Assembly (NCBI GenBank): GCA_035552655.1
Contig: DASZLD010000150.1
Location: 1-26,470, forward strand
Direction of reading: 5' to 3'
Origin: DASXMT01 sp035552655
GTDB lineage: Bacteria; Actinomycetota; Acidimicrobiia; Acidimicrobiales; RAAP-2
Length of the DNA stretch: 26,470 nt
Of the stretch, positions 15,719-21,798 are shown one piece after another. Under the pieces are notes generated by a model. That model made no database searches and was not told where the DNA came from. It saw nothing but the letters and a program-made list of their open reading frames with translations. Numbering within the stretch: the stretch's first letter is position 1; every line of letters begins with the position of its first letter. A program made the translations under genes and the position numbers.

Positions 15719-16093
15719 GTGATGTCCCCGGCGACCGACGAACCAGAGGTAGTAGAGAGCGAAGAGCCTCAACCGCCGCGCGGCCATGTCCGGGTGGTGT
15801 ATCTCGGCCCGGTTGCCCCGCACTGGGAGGTGCAGTCCGACTTCGGTGACCGGGATCTCATCGAGGAGTTTCGTCAGCGCACCCAGGCCCGCCTGGTGCT
15901 GCTTCCTCCACATGACCCCCAGTACCGGCGGAACCGCGAGCGCGTGGTGCGGGACGCCGAGCGAGAGAACATCCTGCTCGATTGGGATCTGGGCGTCCCC
16001 GAGGAAGAGGCTGTCGCCGCCCCCCCCGATGCTGCGTCTCCTGAGGGTGCTCCTGCCGTTGACACGCCCGCGGCGGACACCCCCGCCTCCTGA
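15719..16093 (+). CDS. Hypothetical protein, about 124 aa
   Basis: I do not recognise this protein. It has an acidic start, a compact central part (about 20-95) and an Ala/Pro/Glu-rich tail that is probably disordered. The central part carries HVRVVYLGPVAPHWEV, then DLIEEFRQRTQARLVLLPPHDP, QYRRNRERVVRDAE and ILLDWDLGV. The alternation of strands and helices suggests a small soluble alpha/beta domain. AGGAGG at 15705-15710 is best spaced (eight bases) for the GTG at 15719; an ATG follows directly at 15722. The gene begins 35 bases after htrA and converges on the DUF2342 gene. No function can be inferred. Confidence 0.75.
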   Translation: MMSPATDEPEVVESEEPQPPRGHVRVVYLGPVAPHWEVQSDFGDRDLIEEFRQRTQARLVLLPPHDPQYRRNRERVVRDAERENILLDWDLGVPEEEAVAAPPDAASPEGAPAVDTPAADTPAS

Positions 16094-16105
16094 CTTTTCT
16101 GTTGC

Positions 16106-16128
16106 CGCCGGCGCTGTTGCTGCCGGTG
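16106..16128. terminator. Hairpin between convergent genes
   Basis: CGCCGGC (16106-16112) and GCCGGTG (16122-16128) form a 7-bp stem with one G-U pair and a nine-base loop. It sits between the stop codons of the hypothetical gene (plus) and the DUF2342 gene (minus). There is no T-run after it, so the call is weak. Confidence 0.35.
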
Positions 16129-16147
16129 TCGGCGTCGAGCCCCGGGC

Positions 16148-17389
16148 TCAGCCGTCCGCGGGGGGCTGGTCGAGCTCGGGGAGGTCGATCCGCTCCAGCC
16201 ACAGTCCGGGGGCGTCGACTTCGGCCGGGGTGGGAAGGTTGCGGGCCGAGGACCACAGACGGGCCAGGCTGTCCTCGCCCGCTCGTTCGATCACCCCACT
16301 GACGAAGGCGCGTCCCCGGTCGACCTGAGCCTGCTCGAGGTCGAGCCCGAACAGCGAACCGGCCGCCTCTTCCCCCTTGCCCCGTTCGATGCGCCGGCGA
16401 TACCACGCTTCGGCCAGCTGGCTGTGCGAGCTGACCAGCGCAGTGCCCACCGACTCGGCCACGTGGTCGGCATAGGCATCGATCACGACGGCCAACGACG
16501 TGAGCTGGTCCGACGAGTGCTTTGCCTCAGGGGTCAGCAGGCCGCCGAGGAGGGCGTCGGGATCCCCGAACAGCGACTGCAGCGACTCCATGTCCATGCC
16601 GCCCTCGCCCAGTGACTGCAGCTGCTCGGACAGGCCCCCCTGGGCGGCGGTGGCCGATTCGGCCACCTCGCGCAGCAGATCGTCGAGTCGGCCGCGGACC
16701 GACGGACGGCTCAGCACGGTATGGGAGGCAAGCTCGCGTGCGCACACCCACAGCAGGGCCTCTTCCTCGGGCAGGCTCCAGTCCTCGGCAAACGAGGCCA
16801 CGTTGGCGGTGACGATGAGGAGCTCGTCGGCCGGTGGCCACGGGAGGGCCAGCACGTACTGACCCAGCGCCCGCTGGGAGAGGTGGCCGACGACCGAGCC
16901 CAGCTGCAGGCCGACGAACATGGGCCCGATGGCGGCGGCCCATTTGTTCATGAGCTCCCCGAACCCCTCGCCCATTCCCTCGCCCGACGTATCGTCGCCG
17001 AACAGCTGTTCGGGGGAGGGCGGCGCCATCGACTCCGCCCCCGGCGGCGGGGCGGTCATAGCCGACAGCACCGGCCGCCAGGCATCCAGCGCCCGCGCCG
17101 TCCAGTCGCCTCGGCCCACCGGGATGCAGGTCACGCGGCGGCCGTCGGAGGAGACGGGCATGCCGGTGGTCTCGGTGACGTGCAGCTCGGCCACCCGGGC
17201 CAGCTCCTCCAGTCGGATCCGCTGTAGTGGCTCCACATTCGGCTCCGCCGTGCCGCCGGTGGCCACGTTCAAACCGAAGGCCCGCGTCAGCTCCCACTGG
17301 TCGGTGTTGGCGCCACCCAACATGTTCATCAAGTCGCCGAGGAGGAACTGGAACGGGTTGCCCCGGTCTCCTGGGCCCTGAGAGGTCAT
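16148..17389 (-). CDS. Zincin-like DUF2342 family protein, metal motif degenerate
   Basis: This 413-residue protein belongs to the actinobacterial zincin-2/DUF2342 family (Rv3195 type). Supporting features are GNPFQFLLGDLMNML at the start, the GLQLGSVVGHLSQRALGQYVL core and the C-terminal DRGRAFVSGVIERAG...LWSSARNLPTPAE block. Family members normally carry HExxH plus a downstream EG...H. Here the matching places read RELASH (218-223) and VVIDAYADHV (about 301-310), so both zinc histidines of HExxH and the later glutamate appear lost. It is probably not a working peptidase. A TAACAT box ends six bases before the ATG. It follows the pseudo-HtrA gene by 18 bases and may share its transcript. Confidence 0.82.
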   Translation of the reverse strand: MTSQGPGDRGNPFQFLLGDLMNMLGGANTDQWELTRAFGLNVATGGTAEPNVEPLQRIRLEELARVAELHVTETTGMPVSSDGRRVTCIPVGRGDWTARALDAWRPVLSAMTAPPPGAESMAPPSPEQLFGDDTSGEGMGEGFGELMNKWAAAIGPMFVGLQLGSVVGHLSQRALGQYVLALPWPPADELLIVTANVASFAEDWSLPEEEALLWVCARELASHTVLSRPSVRGRLDDLLREVAESATAAQGGLSEQLQSLGEGGMDMESLQSLFGDPDALLGGLLTPEAKHSSDQLTSLAVVIDAYADHVAESVGTALVSSHSQLAEAWYRRRIERGKGEEAAGSLFGLDLEQAQVDRGRAFVSGVIERAGEDSLARLWSSARNLPTPAEVDAPGLWLERIDLPELDQPPADG

Positions 17390-17395
17390 ACCTGC

Positions 17396-17401
17396 ATGTT
17401 A
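17396..17401 (-). promoter_or_regulatory. Putative -10 box of the DUF2342 gene, leaderless
   Basis: The minus strand reads TAACAT, six bases before the ATG at 17389. It lies within the 18-base gap to the preceding gene, so it may be an internal promoter inside an operon. Confidence 0.4.
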
Positions 17402-17407
17402 CGGCGG

Positions 17408-18718
17408 TCAGCTTGTCGGTGATGCGGCGGCCTGCGTCCCCGTCAGTTCCACCCCGACCGTGGCCGTGGCACCGTTCCGGTCGTAGGTCACCGTGAGGGT
17501 TGACCCCGGCGGATCGGCATAGAGACGGGTACGCAGGTCGGCCAGGGATCGAACCGGTCTTCCGTCGATGTCCACGATCGAGTCGCCGACCTGGATCCCG
17601 GCCCGGGCTGCTGCACCGTCGGGCTGCACCGTGTCGACCAATGCTCCACCGGTCGCCGCCGTGGTGGCCGTGGTGGCCGTGGTGGCACCAGGTGCGGAGG
17701 TCGAGGCGGAGAGATCGCTGGCGTCGACTCCGAGCCAGCCGTGGCGCACCGTCCCGGTGGCGATCAACTGGGTGGCCACGCCGACCACCAGATCGGCGGG
17801 CAGGAACACCGATACCCTCCGGCCCTTCATGGTGGTGGTGGTGTCCATGATCCCGGTCACGGCCCCGGCGTGATTGATCATGGCGCACCCGGCGTCCCCC
17901 GCGCCCAGTGGTGCGTTGACGGCGGTGGCCGACATGGCCGAGGTGGTGGCATCGGCGTTCACCGCCGTGCCTGACGACCGGACCGTTCCCGCGTAGACGG
18001 CGTCGATGAGGCCGGCCTGGTTCGCTCGAGGCTCGGGGGCCACGGCCACGGTGGCGTCGCCCGGCTTCATGTCGGCGTCGTCACTGAACTGGGCCACCGG
18101 CAGATTGCTGTTGACCCGGAGGATGGCCAGGTTCGAGTTCTGATCGCTGGCCAGCACGGCCGCCGACGTGCGCCGTCCGTCGGGGTCGACGGTGGTGATG
18201 GAGGTGGCACCGGCCACGGCGCTGGCCAATGCGACCACGAGGCCGCCGCTCTCGACGGTCACCCCGGTGCTGTGGATGGACCGACCGGCGACGGTCACGG
18301 TCAGAGCCACCATGGAGGGGCCGATGGTCGAGACCGTCTGGGCCATCTGCTCTTTGGTGATGGAGTCCCCGGCCCCTTGTTCGGTGGTGGGGCTCACCAC
18401 TTCGTCGGCCGTGGTCGTGGCCGTGGTGTGGGGGGAGGAGGTTGGTGAGGCGCCGGTGTTGGCCATGAGCAGGCCTCCGACCAGAAGGGCTCCGACGACG
18501 CACACGGCCGCGGTGCTGGCCACCCACTGGCCGGACCGGCCCCGGTCGACGGTCGACGTCACGGTGGGGCGAGCGCTACCGGTCCCGCCCATTTCCGATG
18601 GATGTCGCCACAATCGGTCGTCGGGAGACAACCAACCCCGAATGCGATCGAACTCCGGATCTCCTCGATCCGCGTCGTCCGGATCCGGGTCTTCGGCCTC
18701 CGGGAACCCTCCATCCAT
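17408..18718 (-). CDS. HtrA-PDZ protein lacking the catalytic triad (pseudoprotease)
   Basis: This 436-residue protein has an acidic cytoplasmic head with the motif LSPDDRLWRHPSE (30-42), a transmembrane helix (about 65-86), a Thr/Ser-rich linker, a trypsin-like domain (about 125-325) and a PDZ domain (about 355-425, with GIQVGDSIVDIDGRPV). The fold is recognisable but the catalytic places are changed. Where active HtrA has TNNHVV, this has LASAV (S166 for His). SRDLAL is NSNLAI (N196 for Asp), and GNSGGPL is GDAGCAM (A276 for Ser). It should bind peptides or proteins outside the membrane without cutting them. The start ATG follows a TAGTCT box by seven bases. It is divergent from mreB and leads the DUF2342 gene. 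Confidence 0.88.
   Translation of the reverse strand: MDGGFPEAEDPDPDDADRGDPEFDRIRGWLSPDDRLWRHPSEMGGTGSARPTVTSTVDRGRSGQWVASTAAVCVVGALLVGGLLMANTGASPTSSPHTTATTTADEVVSPTTEQGAGDSITKEQMAQTVSTIGPSMVALTVTVAGRSIHSTGVTVESGGLVVALASAVAGATSITTVDPDGRRTSAAVLASDQNSNLAILRVNSNLPVAQFSDDADMKPGDATVAVAPEPRANQAGLIDAVYAGTVRSSGTAVNADATTSAMSATAVNAPLGAGDAGCAMINHAGAVTGIMDTTTTMKGRRVSVFLPADLVVGVATQLIATGTVRHGWLGVDASDLSASTSAPGATTATTATTAATGGALVDTVQPDGAAARAGIQVGDSIVDIDGRPVRSLADLRTRLYADPPGSTLTVTYDRNGATATVGVELTGTQAAASPTS
17661..17687. repeat. Three tandem copies of a 9-bp unit inside a coding region
   Basis: GTGGTGGCC at 17661 and 17670, then GTGGTGGCA at 17679. On the coding (minus) strand it gives a Thr-Thr-Ala repeat in the linker before the PDZ domain of the pseudo-HtrA protein. 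Copy number could vary between strains without breaking the frame. Confidence 0.75.
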
Positions 18719-18725
18719 CGCCTGC

Positions 18726-18731
18726 AGACTA
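18726..18731 (-). promoter_or_regulatory. Putative -10 box of the pseudo-HtrA gene, leaderless
   Basis: The minus strand reads TAGTCT, followed by seven bases and the ATG at 18718. No Shine-Dalgarno sequence is present in between. Confidence 0.5.
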
Positions 18732-18797
18732 CTGAGGTCCTCGTGCCTGCGGACATCGCCCTTCGACTGGGCGACGCCCGTTTCCCATCTCCGCTGG

Positions 18798-18803
18798 TCT
18801 AAT
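18798..18803 (+). promoter_or_regulatory. Putative -10 box of mreB
   Basis: TCTAAT lies about 40 bases before the mreB ATG at 18844 and would give a leadered transcript. GGGGGGAG ends seven bases before the ATG and would serve as ribosome site. No clear -35 element is visible. Confidence 0.35.
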
Positions 18804-18843
18804 TCCGGGCCGTGGACCGCCGCACCCGGGGGGGAGCCCTACG

Positions 18844-19857
18844 ATGTCCCCCGTGGCCCGGGACCTCGCGATCGATCTGGGGACGGCCAACACACTTGTG
18901 TACGCCAAGGGTCGGGGCATCGTCTTGAACCAGCCGACGGTCATCGCCCTCAACACCAGGACCCATGAGGTCCTGGCCGTGGGCAACGAGGCCTGGCAGA
19001 TGATCGGCCGGACCCCGGGCTACATCGTGGCCGTGCGCCCGTTGCGCCAAGGGGCGATCACCGACTTCGACATCACCGAGCGGATGATCCGCCTGCTGCT
19101 CCGCCGAGCGGGCGTGTCCAAGCTCAATCGGCCTCGGGTGTTGATCTGTGTGCCCTCGGCCATCACCTCGGTCGAGCGGCGCGCCGTCAAAGAGGCAGCT
19201 CGGCGGGCGGGGGCGTCGGCCGCCTACCTCATCGAGCAGCCGATGGCCGCGGCCATGGGGGCCGGGCTCGACATCCACGAGCCCATGGGCAACATGGTGG
19301 TCGACGTGGGCGGAGGAACCACGGAGACGGCCGTCATCTCCCTCGGCGGTCTGGTGGCGGTGCGGGCCATCCGGTGCGGAGGCTTCGACATCGACGCGGC
19401 CATCCAGAACTACGTGCGAACCGCGTACGGCATCGCCATCGGCGAGCGCACCGGTGAGGACATCAAGTTGGCCATCGGGTCGGCCATGGCCTATGCCGGC
19501 GAGGTGCGGGCCGAGGTCCGGGGCCGCGAGGTCAGTACCGGGTTGCCCAAGACGGTCGTGCTCACGCCCGAAGAGATCCGGGGAGCGATCGAAGAACAGG
19601 TCAGCACTATTTGCAACACCGTCATCGATTGTCTGGGCGAGTCGCCGCCAGAGCTGGCCCAGGACATCATCTTCCGGGGCATCCACCTGGTGGGAGGGGG
19701 CGCCCTCTTGCGCGGGTTGGCCCTTCGACTGGCCAATGAGACGGCAGTGCCCGTCCATCTGGTCTCCACCCCGCTGGAATGCGTCGTACAGGGCGCGGGC
19801 GAATGCCTGGATGCGTTCGACAGCCTGCGGGCCATCTTCGCCGCCGCCGAGAGCTGA
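18844..19857 (+). CDS. mreB: MreB-family actin-like protein
   Basis: This 337-residue protein has the actin/Hsp70 ATPase signature in order: DLGTANTLVY (phosphate 1, D11), VVDVGGGTTE (phosphate 2, around 153-161) and GIHLVGGGALL (adenosine, around 279-289). RPRVLICVPSAIT and YLIEQPMAAAMGAG match MreB closely, and the length is typical. MreB filaments lie under the membrane and guide side-wall peptidoglycan synthesis in rods; in some sporulating actinobacteria they act in spore walls. No mreC, mreD or rodA lies next to it in this window, which is unusual for the classical operon. The start ATG has GGGGGGAG at seven bases. It is divergent from the pseudo-HtrA gene and convergent with the HEAT-repeat gene. 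Confidence 0.93.
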   Translation: MSPVARDLAIDLGTANTLVYAKGRGIVLNQPTVIALNTRTHEVLAVGNEAWQMIGRTPGYIVAVRPLRQGAITDFDITERMIRLLLRRAGVSKLNRPRVLICVPSAITSVERRAVKEAARRAGASAAYLIEQPMAAAMGAGLDIHEPMGNMVVDVGGGTTETAVISLGGLVAVRAIRCGGFDIDAAIQNYVRTAYGIAIGERTGEDIKLAIGSAMAYAGEVRAEVRGREVSTGLPKTVVLTPEEIRGAIEEQVSTICNTVIDCLGESPPELAQDIIFRGIHLVGGGALLRGLALRLANETAVPVHLVSTPLECVVQGAGECLDAFDSLRAIFAAAES

Positions 19858-19912
19858 CGGCGGGTTGGCTCTCACCCAGTTGAGCGCCGACCATGGGGGG
19901 ACGGCCCTGTCG

Positions 19913-20599
19913 CTACTGGGTGGCCAGGAGGTCCTCGGCCACCTGTCGCACCTGCCAATCGCGGTCGTCGAGGCATCGGCGCAGCGCCGCCTCGACCTCG
20001 GGACCCTCGAAGGCGGCGAGAGCCACGGCGGCGCGGCGGCGGATGGCCGGCTTGTCGCCGAGGGCGGCCAGGATGGTGGGCAGGCCGGCGTCGTCACCGA
20101 TGGCCCCGAGCGAGGCGATGGCCGCCTCCCGGCACAACGGGTCCCGATGGCCCGACTCGCTGTCGGCCAACTGGCACAGCGCCGGCACCGGGTCGCGGTC
20201 CCCTCGCTCACCCAGCGCCCATGCCGCCATCTCCACCACCGAGGCGTCGGGGTCGGCCAGCAGTCCGGCGATATCGCATCGGGGATAGGTGGCGGCCAGC
20301 TCGCAGGCGCGACGGCGCACGACGGGGTCGGGGTCAACCAGGGCCGCCGACAGCTCGCCGTCTCCCAGCAGGCCCAGTCGGTCGAGGGCACCCAACGCCG
20401 TGGCCCGGACAACCGGGGCGGCATCGGCCAATCCCTCTCGAGCCCTCTGTTCGTCCCCGGTGTGGCCGGCGACAGCCACCGACCGCCGGCGGGCGGTGAC
20501 GTCGGATTGTCCCGGTTCCGTGGCAGGCTGAAGCACCGCCCCACTGGATCCGGGCGGTTCGGGCTCGGACGGGCCAGACGTTGAACGGGAATTGACCAC
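19913..20599 (-). CDS. HEAT-repeat protein
   Basis: This protein of about 228 residues consists of a disordered Ser/Pro/Arg-rich N-terminus (about 50 residues) and then five or so HEAT/PBS-lyase-type helical repeats. Examples are PVVRATALGALDRLG, PVVRRRACELAATYP, SVVEMAAWALGERGD and AIRRRAAVALAAFEG. Such repeats form a curved scaffold for protein binding; the partner is unknown. I chose the GTG at 20599, which has a CATAGT box six bases upstream. An ATG at 20635 would overlap the divergent YlbL-like gene. Its 3' end faces mreB with a 55-base gap in which I see no convincing terminator. Confidence 0.78.
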   Translation of the reverse strand: MVNSRSTSGPSEPEPPGSSGAVLQPATEPGQSDVTARRRSVAVAGHTGDEQRAREGLADAAPVVRATALGALDRLGLLGDGELSAALVDPDPVVRRRACELAATYPRCDIAGLLADPDASVVEMAAWALGERGDRDPVPALCQLADSESGHRDPLCREAAIASLGAIGDDAGLPTILAALGDKPAIRRRAAVALAAFEGPEVEAALRRCLDDRDWQVRQVAEDLLATQ

Positions 20600-20611
20600 C
20601 GCACCACTATG
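20581..20611. promoter_or_regulatory. Overlapping divergent promoter of the HEAT and YlbL-like genes
   Basis: On the plus strand, TTGAAC (20581-20586) and CACTAT (20605-20610) form a -35/-10 pair with an 18-base spacer. On the minus strand, CATAGT (20611-20606) lies six bases before the HEAT-protein GTG. The two -10 elements share almost the same bases because CACTATG is read from both sides. If the plus-strand pair is real, the ATG at 20621 is the better start for the YlbL-like gene. Confidence 0.4.
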
Positions 20612-21763
20612 ACCGAGGACATGGAGAAGAGGCACGTGGCCACGAGCCTCCCGGTCACCGGCGGTACCGTTCCCACCCGGCCGTTACCCCCGCCACCCCG
20701 CCCGCGGCGTCGCCGTTGGTTGAGCATCCCGGTGGCCATCATCATCGTGTTGGTCCTGGCCGTCGTCATCTCGTCGCGAGTCGACCTGAACTACTACGCG
20801 GTCCAGCCGGGGACGGCGCAATCGGTGCAGCAGTTCATCACCGTCCCCGCCGACCGGGCTCATCACGTGGCCCACCCGGTGAAGCTGACCGACGTAGAGC
20901 TCAGCAGGGTGTCGGCGCTCACCTACCTCTACTTCAAGCTGGACAGCAACACTGATCTGCAACCCCTTGAGTCTGTCACCGGCGGTACTCCCCCCTCGGA
21001 GCTCGACGCCCAAGGCAATCTGGAGATGAGCCAGGCCGAAGCGCAGGCCAAGGCGGCCTCCCTGCGCCAACTGGGTTATACCGTCCCGGCCACGCCGGCC
21101 GGCGCCGTGCTCTTCGCCGTGTGGAACGGAACCCCGGCCTTCGGTGTCCTCCATGTCGGTGACGTCATCACCGCCGTAGACGGTGCGCCCACCTTGACCG
21201 CCAATGCGCTCACCGCCGCGCTGAAGAAATACCACTCGGGCCAGACGGTCACCCTGTCGGTGGAAAAGGGCGGTTCGGGAAAGCCCCAGTCGATTCCGGT
21301 GACGCTGCATGCCTCGACCGTCGACCTGGGTGACGGGCAGAGCGCCCACGTGACCCTGGGCATCCAGCCCGAAGATCAAGTCGACTACAGCTTTCCCTTT
21401 CCGGTGTCCATCAACGTGACCAACATCGGTGGCCCCTCCGCCGGATTGGCCATGACGCTCGGGGTCATCGACACGCTGTCGGGGGGAAACCTGACCGGCG
21501 ACCGGACGGTGGCGGCGACGGGCACCATGGACGACAAGGGCAATGTGGGGGACGTCGGCGGCGTTCCCCAGAAGACGGTTGCCGTCGAACGAGCGGGCGC
21601 CACCATCTTCTTGGTGCCTCCACAGGAGTACAAGGCCGCACTGTCGAAGAAGACCCCCGGGTTGCAGATCTTCGCCGTGTCGACGCTGAACCAGGCCCTC
21701 CACGTGCTGGCCACCCACGGCGGACATGTCCCCGCCACCGCGCTGACCAGCACATCGGGATGA
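20609..21763 (+). CDS. Membrane-anchored PDZ-Lon protease (YlbL/Rv3194c type)
   Basis: This 384-residue protein has a basic, Pro-rich cytoplasmic head, one transmembrane helix (about 38-56), a PDZ domain (about 165-235, with FGVLHVGDVITAVDG) and a C-terminal Lon-type S16 protease domain. The catalytic dyad is intact: S277 in GGPSAGLAM and K322 in PQKTVAVERAGA. The family acts outside the membrane; the Bacillus member has been linked to degradation of division inhibitors, and the mycobacterial one sits beside UPF0182 and DUF2342 genes as here. The start is uncertain: ATG at 20609, ATG at 20621 and GTG at 20636 are all in frame and none has an ideal ribosome site. It is followed after 35 bases by the DivIVA-type gene. 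Confidence 0.92.
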   Translation: MTEDMEKRHVATSLPVTGGTVPTRPLPPPPRPRRRRWLSIPVAIIIVLVLAVVISSRVDLNYYAVQPGTAQSVQQFITVPADRAHHVAHPVKLTDVELSRVSALTYLYFKLDSNTDLQPLESVTGGTPPSELDAQGNLEMSQAEAQAKAASLRQLGYTVPATPAGAVLFAVWNGTPAFGVLHVGDVITAVDGAPTLTANALTAALKKYHSGQTVTLSVEKGGSGKPQSIPVTLHASTVDLGDGQSAHVTLGIQPEDQVDYSFPFPVSINVTNIGGPSAGLAMTLGVIDTLSGGNLTGDRTVAATGTMDDKGNVGDVGGVPQKTVAVERAGATIFLVPPQEYKAALSKKTPGLQIFAVSTLNQALHVLATHGGHVPATALTSTSG

Positions 21764-21786
21764 ACGGTTTGGTGCAGCGCCCGTCG

Positions 21787-21792
21787 TAGGCT
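21787..21792 (+). promoter_or_regulatory. Putative -10 box of the DivIVA-MuF gene, leaderless
   Basis: TAGGCT is followed by six bases and the ATG at 21799. No Shine-Dalgarno sequence is present in the 35-base gap after the YlbL-like gene. Confidence 0.55.
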
Positions 21793-21798
21793 CTACCT

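Noticed and set aside
18742..18990. Minus-strand frame upstream of the pseudo-HtrA gene
   Set aside because: It overlaps the mreB start region, has a shadow-like composition and shows no domain.
18799..20769. Minus-strand open frame of 656 codons over mreB and the HEAT gene
   Set aside because: It spans two real genes in another frame and shows no domain. Such long shadows are expected at this GC content.
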